Origin: Bacteroidota bacterium
Lineage (GTDB): Bacteria > Bacteroidota > Bacteroidia > Bacteroidales > FEN-979
Assembly: GCA_026391735.1 (NCBI GenBank)
Contig: JAPLDL010000015.1
Coordinates: 62,001 to 126,000, forward strand
Length of the DNA stretch: 64,000 nt
Direction: 5' to 3'
Each line of letters starts with the position of its first letter. Within the stretch, counting starts at the first letter, position 1. Positions 26,183-36,201 of this stretch are shown here, in pieces. Below the pieces are notes generated by a model. The model saw only the letters and a list, made by a program, of their open reading frames with translations, did not search any database and had not been told where the DNA came from. The position numbers and the translations under genes were made by a program.

Positions 26183-27382
26183 CTATTTAAGTTGTCCCAG
26201 TGCTTCTTTTATTCGTTTAACCGCTTCTATAAGTTTCTCTTTTGATGTTGCATAGCTGAACCTGATACAATTCGGATCCCCGAAAGCATCCCCGGGAACA
26301 AGTGCAACGAATACCTTGTTCAGCAGGTACATGCAAAGATCGTTGGCATTGTTAATCTGTAATATTCCATCCGATTTACCAAAATAATATGAGATGTCGG
26401 GGAAAATATAAAACGCACCATCGGGATGGTTAAGTATAAATCCGGGGATTTCTGCCAGCAATTTCAGCATCAGGTCGCGGCGTTCGAGGAATGCCTTCTG
26501 CATTTCCCGTATCTCAATCGTATCGGGAGGGGTTATTTCGGCCATAAGGGCCGCCCTTTGTGCAATTGAGCAGGCACCTGAAGTGAATTGTCCCTGCAGT
26601 TTATCACAGGCTTTTGCTATTTCAACCGGGGCGGCAATATACCCTATACGCCATCCTGTCATTGCAAAGGCTTTGGAAACTCCGTTAACGATAATCACCT
26701 TGTCCCTAATGAAGTCAAACTGGGCAATGCTTTCATGCTTCCCGATAAAGTTGATATGTTCGTAAATCTCATCCGCAATAATATAAATACCGGGATATTT
26801 TGCCAGGACGTGTGCAATTCCTCTCAATTCCTCCTTTGAGTAAACCGATCCTGTTGGGTTGCATGGAGAACTGAACATGATCAGTTTTGTTTTAGGGCTG
26901 ATGGCTGCTTCGATCTGCTCAGGCTTCACCTTGAATTCATTTTCGATTTTTGCCGGGATGAATACAGCTTTTCCTTCCGCCACCTTGATGATCTCCTTGT
27001 AAGAAACCCAGTAAGGGGAGGGGACAAGCACTTCGTCGCCAGGATTGACAAGGCTCAAAACAACGTTTGCAATTGACTGCTTGGCACCTGTGCTTACTAC
27101 GATCTGGGCAGGTTCATAGTTTAAATCGTTATCCCTTTTCAGTTTTGCACAAATGGCTTTGCGAAGGTCTTCATAACCAGGGACGGGGGGATAGAAAGTA
27201 AAATTCTGGTCAATGGCCTCTTTCGCGGCATTTTTAATATAATCGGGGGTATTAAAGTCGGGTTCTCCCAGACTGAGGTTGATAACGTCATGGCCTACGG
27301 CACGAAGCTCACGGCTTTTACGAGACATTGCAAGAGTCTCAGATTCGGCCAGGGAGTTGATTCTGTTAGCAAGTACTGTCAT
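26183..27382 (-). CDS. Class I aspartate aminotransferase
   Basis: 399 residues from the ATG at 27382 (MTVLANRINSLAESETLAMSRKSREL), chosen because it matches the AspAT-Ib N-terminus; the 11-codon extension is rejected. It is a PLP-dependent transaminase of the AspB type that interconverts aspartate and 2-oxoglutarate with oxaloacetate and glutamate. Features: SLGEPDFNTP (37-46), YPPVPGYEDLRKAI, SSPCNPTGSVYSKEEL, IIADEIYEHI, and the PLP lysine Lys237 in NGVSKAFAMTGWRIGY. The next genes in the same direction are GTP-PEP carboxykinase and cobalamin adenosyltransferase. Its promoter (27413-27420) lies just downstream of the octamer repeat array. Confidence 0.92.
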   Translation of the reverse strand: MTVLANRINSLAESETLAMSRKSRELRAVGHDVINLSLGEPDFNTPDYIKNAAKEAIDQNFTFYPPVPGYEDLRKAICAKLKRDNDLNYEPAQIVVSTGAKQSIANVVLSLVNPGDEVLVPSPYWVSYKEIIKVAEGKAVFIPAKIENEFKVKPEQIEAAISPKTKLIMFSSPCNPTGSVYSKEELRGIAHVLAKYPGIYIIADEIYEHINFIGKHESIAQFDFIRDKVIIVNGVSKAFAMTGWRIGYIAAPVEIAKACDKLQGQFTSGACSIAQRAALMAEITPPDTIEIREMQKAFLERRDLMLKLLAEIPGFILNHPDGAFYIFPDISYYFGKSDGILQINNANDLCMYLLNKVFVALVPGDAFGDPNCIRFSYATSKEKLIEAVKRIKEALGQLK

Positions 27383-27412
27383 AAGCGAGCGATTGGAATG
27401 ATTTCTAATTTG

Positions 27413-27420
27413 CAAAAATA
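27413..27420 (-). promoter_or_regulatory. -7 promoter element of the aminotransferase gene
   Basis: TATTTTTG on the minus strand, exact TAnnTTTG match, 30 bp upstream of the chosen start codon. Confidence 0.55.
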
Positions 27421-27459
27421 GTAAAAAATTTACGTTCGACAGACCGGGGATGCAAGATG

Positions 27460-27555
27460 CTGGATAACTGGATGACTGGATAGCTGGATGACTGGATAGC
27501 TGGATGACTGGATAGCTGGATAACTGGATAACTGGATGACTGGATGGCTGGATAT
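27460..27555. repeat. Twelve-unit octamer tandem array
   Basis: Twelve consecutive 8-bp units CTGGATRR (with AT once and GG once as the last two bases). The order of the variable dinucleotide is AA, GA, AG, GA, AG, GA, AG, AA, AA, GA, GG, AT. There are no spacers and no indels. It lies between divergent promoters. Confidence 0.9.
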
Positions 27556-27628
27556 CCAGTTATCGCAGTGAAGCTGCTTATCCAATTATCCAGCAATCGC
27601 TGCGAAGCAGCCTTATCCAGTCATCCAG
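27551..27628. repeat. Inverted octamers and GCAGC hairpins flanking the array
   Basis: Directly after the array come reverse-complement octamers (ATCCAGTT at 27551-27558, TTATCCAG near 27585-27592, TTATCCAG-TCATCCAG at 27613-27628). They are separated by two related short hairpins, GCAG-TGAAG-CTGC (about 27565-27577) and GCTGC-GAA-GCAGC (about 27599-27611). The whole of 27460-27628 could fold into a long stem. Confidence 0.75.
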
Positions 27629-27638
27629 GTTTATTCCA

Positions 27639-27646
27639 TACCTTTG
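27639..27646 (+). promoter_or_regulatory. -7 promoter element of the DUF7935-like gene
   Basis: TACCTTTG, exact match, 16 bp before the ATG at 27663 and 10 bp after the end of the repeat region. Confidence 0.55.
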
Positions 27647-27662
27647 CCCAAAACATTCCCTC

Positions 27663-28217
27663 ATGGACAATTTCTTCTGGACCACACTCATTACCGACGT
27701 CATTCACGCGATTATGATCGTCGGACTGGGTTTACTTGCAGCCTGGGTGCTGATTTCCTATTACCTTAGGCTGAAAAACCGCTACACCAAAGCTTCAACC
27801 CCAGTGAATAGCGACCTCAGCGAATCAAAAAAAATAACCCTTCCTCTGCAGCTTCAGGCCTGTGAAAGAATAGTTCTTTTCCTCGAACGCATCCAGCCTT
27901 CGAATCTGGTTATGCGGATTCAACGAACCGAGATGAGCGTCCAGGAACTCCAGCTGGCTATGACCAGGACGATCAGGGAAGAGTTTGATTATAACCTCAG
28001 CCAGCAGGTTTATATTTCGGCTACGGCCTGGGAGATGATCAAAAATGCGAGGGAGGAATCCATTTCCATTATAAACCGTGCTGCTGCCCAGCTTGATCCA
28101 AAGGACACGGCCCCTGCATTGGTTCGAGCCATTTTCAACATCAGCCTCGAAAATGAAAACCTTGCCACTACTGCCGCCCTGAATTATATCAAGGACGAAG
28201 CACGCCTGCTGCTGTAA
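27663..28217 (+). CDS. Membrane-anchored hypothetical protein (DUF7935-like)
   Basis: 184 residues. One N-terminal transmembrane helix (about 12-33) is followed by a short linker and a cytoplasmic helical domain. The domain contains LPLQLQACERIVLFLERIQPSNLVMRI and a TIREEFDYNLSQQVYIS motif, both conserved in a Bacteroidota family of unknown function that I associate with DUF7935. No catalytic residues are apparent. It has its own promoter and converges on the AlkD-like gene with a 17-bp gap. No function is proposed. Confidence 0.7.
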   Translation: MDNFFWTTLITDVIHAIMIVGLGLLAAWVLISYYLRLKNRYTKASTPVNSDLSESKKITLPLQLQACERIVLFLERIQPSNLVMRIQRTEMSVQELQLAMTRTIREEFDYNLSQQVYISATAWEMIKNAREESISIINRAAAQLDPKDTAPALVRAIFNISLENENLATTAALNYIKDEARLLL

Positions 28218-28234
28218 AAGGAATAGAATAACCT

Positions 28235-28975
28235 TTACTTGCTTTTTCCCTTTCTGAACCTGGCCTTCTGCTCCGGACTCATCTTTTCTGTGGCATACTG
28301 GAAAATGAGACGGGCGGCTGAATCTTTCCATTTTAACAGAAACTTTTCGGTGGGCTCAGGTTGTTTTTTCCAGGCTTCCCTCAGGAACCATCCCAGCCCC
28401 TGGTGAACCACCCTTTCCTCATCCAACATCATAGGATCAATAAAATCAAAATATGGCTTGAAGTCTGCGGATTTCTTCATCGGTTTGATCAGGCCGACTA
28501 CCGCCGCCCTCCTCTGAAACCTGTTTGGCGCTGTTCTCCAGGGTTTCAACGATTCCATTCCGATCAGGTTCATTTTGATCATGTCGGGAATAATCTCACC
28601 GCAAATCCAATCGGTATGAGCCCAGTTGTTTATCCCGGTTTTAAAGATATTTTCAAGCGTTACAAAGGTTTCACTATTCCATTGTTTCTTGAGTTTTTTT
28701 AATAAAAGTCCTGCGATGGAGGTCATTTCATATTTCGGTGACTTCACAAGTAAAAGACAGATTTCATAGATCTCAGCAATGGTTATCCCCTGAAGCACGA
28801 AGATCTCATCAGCCCGCCGGTTAACCAGTTCTGAACTTACACCCCAGGCATCATATCCTTCCTTAAAATACTTTGAATATTTCAGAACTATTGCCGGGTC
28901 GGCATTAGCCTTGCAATAAGTTTCGGTTTGCTTGAAATTTTTTTCTGGTGAGATCATAGACTTTGGTTTATCCAC
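28235..28975 (-). CDS. DNA alkylation repair protein (AlkD-like, HEAT repeats)
   Basis: A 246-residue all-helical protein of the DNA_alkylation_repair family (ALK/HEAT-like repeats). Recognisable segments are YFKEGYDAWGVSSELVNRRADEI near the N-terminus, WICGEIIPDMIKMN, WRTAPNRFQRRAAVVGLIKPMKK and DERVVHQGLGWFLREAWKKQPEPTEKFL, which match AlkD-type enzymes that excise 3- and 7-methylpurines. Its -7 element lies 5 bp upstream of the start codon, predicting a leaderless or nearly leaderless transcript. A second alkylation-related gene (alkyltransferase-like) is at 35812, but the two are not linked. Confidence 0.82.
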   Translation of the reverse strand: MDKPKSMISPEKNFKQTETYCKANADPAIVLKYSKYFKEGYDAWGVSSELVNRRADEIFVLQGITIAEIYEICLLLVKSPKYEMTSIAGLLLKKLKKQWNSETFVTLENIFKTGINNWAHTDWICGEIIPDMIKMNLIGMESLKPWRTAPNRFQRRAAVVGLIKPMKKSADFKPYFDFIDPMMLDEERVVHQGLGWFLREAWKKQPEPTEKFLLKWKDSAARLIFQYATEKMSPEQKARFRKGKSK

Positions 28976-28980
28976 TCAAA

Positions 28981-28988
28981 CAAAAATA
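28981..28988 (-). promoter_or_regulatory. -7 promoter element of the AlkD-like gene
   Basis: TATTTTTG on the minus strand, exact match, ending only 5 bp before the start codon at 28975. Confidence 0.5.
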
Positions 28989-28993
28989 ACAAA

Positions 28994-31636
28994 TCACCTG
29001 ACCAGGGTTACTGTTCCCCTGGCTTTAATTGTTGTACCGGGAGAATCCGGTAATTCATAAGAAACCATATAAACATACACGCCTGGAGAGCATAATGAAC
29101 CCCTGCTTGTGCCGTCCCATCCTGTTTCAGGGTTGTCGGTCATGAAAATCTGCTGTCCCCAGCGGTCAAAAATACTGAGAGTGAACTTTGACAACGCAGG
29201 TCCAAGAGGGTGAAAATAGTTGTTCCCAACCACGCTCCCGGGGGCAAAGGCGGTCGGGAAATAAACACCGCCTAAACAGTAATGCACAGTTGAAGTATCC
29301 ATTACTGCGCAACTGTCGTGGCTTACGCGAACCCAGTATGTTCCAGGGTCAGTCACAGTGAAAAGAGAATCCTTTGAACCGTCCTGCCACAAATAAGCAG
29401 CGCCGGGGAAAGTGGCATGCAGTACAATAGAGGAACCTGAACAAAGTGAGGTGTCCCTGGCAAGATGCACATTAATTGCCGGTTTCAGGGCTATTCTCAC
29501 GGTGTCTGCTCCGGGGCAGTTGTTAATATCAACAGTATGCACCCAGTAATTGCCGGGAGTTGTGATCGTAATGGTTTTTGAAGTGTCACCATTGCTCCAG
29601 AGGATTGAGGTGAAATTTTTTCCGGGATCCAGGAGGTAGGATTGCCCTTCACAGATCGCTGTATCGGGTTTCAGTTTCGTTGGGTTTGACGGAAGCACCA
29701 CAAGGTTGACGGAGTCACTGGCGGTACAACCGTTTTGCCCCACCCGCACCCAGTATATTCCAGATTGTTTGGCTGAGATACTTCGGGTCGTTTCATTGGT
29801 AGACCACAGGTAGGCAACATACCCGGATCCTGCGTCCAACACTGCCTGTGGGCCGGGGCAAACGTTGCGGTCGGGCCCCAGGTCGGGGGGGACAATAGGG
29901 GCCGTGATGGTCACAGGAAGACTGATTAGCGGGCTTGGGGAACTGCTGCAATTCGTGTTGGTTCCGTAAACAGTGATGTCGCCAGGGGTGGCTGTGAGTG
30001 AAAAATTCATGGTAACAGAAGGTAGAGTTGTAGTTGAAGAGGGAAGGAAAGTAACGCCTGTACCGGTGAATCCCCAATGATAATCGTCTGTGTTGGGATC
30101 CGCATTCACCGAAATAACAACTCCTGTGGTGCCTGCACAGGCTGTGAGCGGCCCTCCAACAAAAGCCAGGAGTTTAGGGCTCCGCCATTCGGTAACAGAA
30201 GGATAAGTGGAACTGGTAGTCACGGTATACCACCAGGAATTAATTGTATTCAGGTTGCCCCAGCCCCTTCCTGCTGAAGGCCATTTATGACATCCCGGAG
30301 GGTATATAATAGGGTCGGAACAACCTCCGGTGAGAACGTTGGTTTTGACATCCACGGTGTTTGGTCCGCGACCTGCCATGCACCCGGTGCAGGTGCCGTT
30401 CCAGATGTTTGAGTCATCCCAGTAAACTTTGACCGGATCACCGGTTGGTGCTACCAGTGAAACAAGAATACCATTATCACTGCCTTCCACATCATATAAA
30501 GGTAAATTTGTAAGCCCGTTAATGTAAGTGACTTTTAAGGCTACGACCACATTATTGGGGACCTCAACCCCGCTTCCATCCTTCCCGTCCCAATGAATTG
30601 TATTGGACCCCGCAATGACTACCTGGTTCAGCACCCGGGTAATATAGGTGGATGGAGTAAAATCCAGCTGTATCTGGACATTTCCCGCTTTGTCAACATT
30701 TACAATGTAATCAATCGTCCCGTCACAGCTCCTGGTGCCGGAAGGATCGGGCGGGATGATCTGTCCAAGACTAGTGGCTATTGGAAAAACATCCGGGTCG
30801 GGGGAGCTAAGGAATACTTTATATTGAGGAAACAAGGCTTGCCGGTTGAACAGGGATTTTCTGTCTTCCACCCAATTGGTGTTGCCACAGCCGGTCTGGT
30901 TGGCATACTGTATCCAACCGCCTCCATTCATGCCGGCAAACTCTGCCGAAGTAACAATGCCATCATCCGAAAGGATAAAATTTATTCCTGTAAAATCAAT
31001 ACTGGCACATTGCCAGGCTTTGGAGTATAATCTGCCCGGTTTGACCAAAGATGTTGCGTTATCGTAAATTGTTATATCTAACAGGCCAAGCAAAAACCTG
31101 CCGTAATAAAATGAGCCGTCATATTTTTCAGAAAACTCAATATAATAGGTTCCCGGTCTCGGAGGCGTCCATTCTATTGCATCATATCCGGTTCCTGTCG
31201 ATGAAATCTGGTTAGGCCCTTCACAGGCCTGTTCCAGATAGGTGATGAACCCCGTTGATCCTGAAGCTTTAGGAAGGTAATCTTCAGTGTAAACAACTGC
31301 GCCCGTGCTGTCACAAATACGGTAAACGATATCCAGTCCTGTGATGGTGTCGGAAGGAGACCCGTTAAACCCCATATAAACGACCTCATTTGCCCTCGTA
31401 ACAAAACAGAGTTTTGAGTCGTCAGGTGCACTGTGCGTGGCATCATATGCAGCGAACTGGGAACGTATACCGTTTGTATCGGTACAGTGATTGGTAAAAT
31501 CGTTACAGATATAAAGATAGGTTGCAAAAACCAGGCATCCTTTATTCAGTTGCTTGGACCCTTCGCTATAACCACCCAGTGAAAAGGAAACCAGGAAAAG
31601 TATAAAGGCTGATATGAATATGCTGAATCGTTTCAT
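28994..31636 (-). CDS. Large secreted protein with T9SS type B (gliding-associated) C-terminal domain
   Basis: 880 residues. An N-terminal signal peptide (about 1-22) is followed by a large cysteine-containing region of unknown fold, with a YIVNVDKAGNVQIQLDFTP segment that resembles the FlgD/CHU_C Ig style. Three similar Ig-like modules follow at about 590-790. Each has a LDAGSGYVAYLWSTNETT-type strand, a YWVRV motif and a cysteine. The last about 90 residues (YFPTAFAPGSVVGNNYFHPLG through WDGTSRGSLCSPGVYVYMVSY) form the CHU_C or gliding motility-associated C-terminal domain that directs export by the type IX system and surface anchoring. Probably an SprB-like adhesin or surface structural protein. 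It has its own promoter and is not in an operon with alaS. Confidence 0.85.
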   Translation of the reverse strand: MKRFSIFISAFILFLVSFSLGGYSEGSKQLNKGCLVFATYLYICNDFTNHCTDTNGIRSQFAAYDATHSAPDDSKLCFVTRANEVVYMGFNGSPSDTITGLDIVYRICDSTGAVVYTEDYLPKASGSTGFITYLEQACEGPNQISSTGTGYDAIEWTPPRPGTYYIEFSEKYDGSFYYGRFLLGLLDITIYDNATSLVKPGRLYSKAWQCASIDFTGINFILSDDGIVTSAEFAGMNGGGWIQYANQTGCGNTNWVEDRKSLFNRQALFPQYKVFLSSPDPDVFPIATSLGQIIPPDPSGTRSCDGTIDYIVNVDKAGNVQIQLDFTPSTYITRVLNQVVIAGSNTIHWDGKDGSGVEVPNNVVVALKVTYINGLTNLPLYDVEGSDNGILVSLVAPTGDPVKVYWDDSNIWNGTCTGCMAGRGPNTVDVKTNVLTGGCSDPIIYPPGCHKWPSAGRGWGNLNTINSWWYTVTTSSTYPSVTEWRSPKLLAFVGGPLTACAGTTGVVISVNADPNTDDYHWGFTGTGVTFLPSSTTTLPSVTMNFSLTATPGDITVYGTNTNCSSSPSPLISLPVTITAPIVPPDLGPDRNVCPGPQAVLDAGSGYVAYLWSTNETTRSISAKQSGIYWVRVGQNGCTASDSVNLVVLPSNPTKLKPDTAICEGQSYLLDPGKNFTSILWSNGDTSKTITITTPGNYWVHTVDINNCPGADTVRIALKPAINVHLARDTSLCSGSSIVLHATFPGAAYLWQDGSKDSLFTVTDPGTYWVRVSHDSCAVMDTSTVHYCLGGVYFPTAFAPGSVVGNNYFHPLGPALSKFTLSIFDRWGQQIFMTDNPETGWDGTSRGSLCSPGVYVYMVSYELPDSPGTTIKARGTVTLVR

Positions 31637-31650
31637 GAAAATCAGCGGAA

Positions 31651-31716
31651 CAGGAACTCATACAAAGATAATATTAAAAATGGTCTGCGGATGAGGGAGC
31701 GTCGGCTGTAAACGGA

Positions 31717-31729
<13 letters not shown>
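31651..31729. repeat. Separated inverted repeat around the end of alaS
   Basis: CAGGAACTCAT at 31651-31661 is the exact reverse complement of 31719-31729, which overlaps the alaS stop codon; the arms are 57 bp apart. It could form the 3' stem of the alaS transcript. It may be chance. Confidence 0.35.
31663..31670 (-). promoter_or_regulatory. -7 promoter element of the T9SS cargo gene
   Basis: TATCTTTG on the minus strand, exact TAnnTTTG match, 26 bp before the start codon at 31636. Confidence 0.6.
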
Positions 31730-34350
<2,621 letters not shown>

Positions 34351-34414
34351 CTAAATCAAAGATTAACAATTCGTTAACAGGCTTTAACAATTTTTGTGAT
34401 TGTCGAACCATCAG

Positions 34415-34422
34415 CAAAGTTA
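34415..34422 (-). promoter_or_regulatory. -7 promoter element of alaS
   Basis: TAACTTTG on the minus strand, exact match, 64 bp upstream of the alaS start. Only 10 bp separate it from the opposite-strand element at 34433-34440. Confidence 0.6.
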
Positions 34423-34432
34423 ATTATTTACT

Positions 34433-34440
34433 TAATTTTG
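34433..34440 (+). promoter_or_regulatory. -7 promoter element of the M23 peptidase operon
   Basis: TAATTTTG, exact match, 45 bp upstream of the ATG at 34486. It also argues that the longer frame starting at 34396 is not used. Confidence 0.6.
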
Positions 34441-34485
34441 CAGGTTCATGAGTTCTATTTTGAGCGATTCTTTATTTCGCTGCCA

Positions 34486-35460
34486 ATGAGCAAGGTAAAG
34501 TATAAATTCAATAAAAAGTCACTGACCTTCGACCGGGTGCAAACCACTTTCCGGAAAAGGCTGCTGTATTTTTTCACCCATCTGTCGACAGGTGTTGTAT
34601 TTGCCGTTGCCGTGCTTTTACTTGCCTACAACTTCGTGGATACTCCAAAGATGAAAGCCCAGAACAGGGAAATAGACCAGATGAAGTTCCAGTACAGGAT
34701 GCTGAACGACCAGCTCGATCGTGTTACCAGGGTTATCAAGGATCTGCAGGACAGGGACGACAATATTTACAGGGTAATCTTTGAAGCTGAACCTATACCA
34801 AGTTCGGTTAGGGAGGCCGGCATAGGAGGAATTGACAGGTATGAAAAACTGAAAGGGTATTCGAATGAGGAACTGATGGTTGAGACATCGAAAAAGATGG
34901 ATAAGATCATGGGGCAGCTGTATGTCCAGTCAAAATCTTTCGACGAAGTCTTCAATCTGGCCAGGAATAAGGAACAGATGCTGGCCAGCATTCCCGCCAT
35001 CCAGCCTGTTAACAACAAAGACCTGAAGCGGATAGGCTCTTATTTCGGGACCAGGGTTGACCCGTTCTACAAGGTCAGGAAATTTCATGAAGGAATGGAT
35101 TTTAGTGCTGCCGTCGGAACGGAAGTATATGCCACGGGTAACGGGACCATAGAATTCGCGGCCAGGGATGGCGAAGGCGGTTACGGGAATGAAGTTATCA
35201 TCGACCACGGGTATACTTACCGCACTGTGTATGCCCATCTTTCGAGGATCTTTGTTAAGCCCGGGCAAAAAATCCTGCGGGGGCAGATCATTGGTTATGT
35301 TGGGAATACAGGTAAATCAACTTCGCCCCACCTCCATTACGAGGTACGTAAAAACATGATCCCTCTGAATCCGATCTACTTCTTTTTTAACGATTTAAGC
35401 CCGGAACAGTTCCAGATGATGCTGGATCTTTCGCAACAGCCTTCTCAAACAATGGATTAA
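34486..35460 (+). CDS. M23 (LytM-type) metallopeptidase, membrane anchored
   Basis: 324 residues from ATG 34486 (MSKVKYKFNKKSLTFDRV), placed after the promoter. One transmembrane helix at about 34-49, a periplasmic coiled coil (about 55-95), and a LytM/peptidase_M23 domain at about 185-300. The zinc ligands are complete: His201 and Asp205 (KFHEGMDFSA) and His284 in the HLH motif (282-284), with His251 as the catalytic base. It should therefore be an active peptidoglycan DD- or glycyl-endopeptidase rather than an EnvC/NlpD-type activator. First gene of a plus-strand run: MerR follows 10 bp later, then the alkyltransferase-like gene, mrp and nfu. Confidence 0.9.
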   Translation: MSKVKYKFNKKSLTFDRVQTTFRKRLLYFFTHLSTGVVFAVAVLLLAYNFVDTPKMKAQNREIDQMKFQYRMLNDQLDRVTRVIKDLQDRDDNIYRVIFEAEPIPSSVREAGIGGIDRYEKLKGYSNEELMVETSKKMDKIMGQLYVQSKSFDEVFNLARNKEQMLASIPAIQPVNNKDLKRIGSYFGTRVDPFYKVRKFHEGMDFSAAVGTEVYATGNGTIEFAARDGEGGYGNEVIIDHGYTYRTVYAHLSRIFVKPGQKILRGQIIGYVGNTGKSTSPHLHYEVRKNMIPLNPIYFFFNDLSPEQFQMMLDLSQQPSQTMD

Positions 35461-35470
35461 TTCCTGAATA

Positions 35471-35803
35471 TTGAAACCGAGTCATAAAATAGAAAAGATT
35501 TATTACAGTATAGGCGAAGTGGCTGAACTTTTTGAAGTCAACCAGTCGCTTATAAGGTTTTGGGAGAAAGAATTCGACATCCTTAATCCGCAGAAAAATA
35601 AAAAAGGGAACCGCCTGTTTACTAAACTGGATATTGAAAACCTCAAGCTGATCTATCACCTGGTCAAAGAAAGGGGATACACCCTTCAGGGGGCAAAGGA
35701 TAAACTTAAACAGAACCGTGAGAATGTTGTAAACGCGGTCCAGATCATTGACTCCCTGAACCAGGTCAAAGGATTCCTTCTTGAACTGAAAAAGGAATTA
35801 TAG
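35471..35803 (+). CDS. MerR-family transcriptional regulator (short form), TTG start
   Basis: A 110-residue MerR-type winged-helix protein. The DNA-binding part YYSIGEVAELFEVNQSLIRFWEKEFDIL and RLFTKLDIENLKLIYHLVKERGYTLQGAKDKL covers about 10-77. A short coiled coil for dimerisation follows, with no effector domain or metal-binding cysteines. There is an in-frame stop 6 bp upstream and no methionine anywhere in the frame, so a TTG start at 35471 is required. This short MerR type sits next to an M23 peptidase gene in many Bacteroidota. Target genes are unknown. Confidence 0.88.
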   Translation: MKPSHKIEKIYYSIGEVAELFEVNQSLIRFWEKEFDILNPQKNKKGNRLFTKLDIENLKLIYHLVKERGYTLQGAKDKLKQNRENVVNAVQIIDSLNQVKGFLLELKKEL

Positions 35804-35811
35804 CTCTGCTC

Positions 35812-36147
35812 ATGCCACTGAAGGAATCGTTTTTTAATGATGTTTATGAAGTCGCTTCGAAGATCCCCTATGGCAGGGTGACTTCCTACGGAGCCATTGC
35901 CGAGTACCTGGGTTTACGAGGCTCGGCAAGGATGGTTGGCTGGGCTATGAATGCTTCCCATACCGGGAAAAATAATGTTCCTGCGCACCGGGTGGTCAAC
36001 AGGAACGGGCTTCTTACCGGGAAGCATCACTTCGGGGGGCCTAAAGTGATGGAGCAGCTGCTCAGGAGCGAAGGAATCAAAGTGAAAGATGACAAGGTGG
36101 TGAAGTTTGAGAAATTGTTCTGGGATCCCCGGGAAAGTGAACAGTGA
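35812..36147 (+). CDS. Alkyltransferase-like (ATL) protein without the acceptor cysteine
   Basis: 111 residues, equal to the DNA-binding C-terminal domain of O6-alkylguanine-DNA alkyltransferase: IPYGRVTSYGAIAEYLG, SARMVGWAMNAS (arginine finger) and the active-site loop. The loop reads VPAHRVV where the methyltransferase has PCHRV, so the methyl-accepting Cys is Ala and no transfer can occur. Such ATL proteins bind O6-alkylguanine and hand it to nucleotide-excision repair. The C-terminal residues ESEQ and the stop codon lie in a heptamer array. It sits 8 bp after the MerR gene and 54 bp before mrp. Confidence 0.9.
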   Translation: MPLKESFFNDVYEVASKIPYGRVTSYGAIAEYLGLRGSARMVGWAMNASHTGKNNVPAHRVVNRNGLLTGKHHFGGPKVMEQLLRSEGIKVKDDKVVKFEKLFWDPRESEQ

Positions 36148-36170
36148 ACGGTGAATAGTCACCAGTCACA
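36136..36170 (+). repeat. Heptamer array across the ATL stop codon
   Basis: Five contiguous units AGTGAAC-AGTGAAC-GGTGAAT-AGTCACC-AGTCACA. The stop codon TGA (36145-36147) is inside the second unit. Confidence 0.75.
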
Positions 36171-36201
36171 AAATCGGTACAAATAATCTAACATTATTGA
36201 A

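Noticed and set aside
27460-27628. CRISPR array
   Set aside because: Units are 8 bp with no spacers and no cas genes nearby; it is a simple tandem array.
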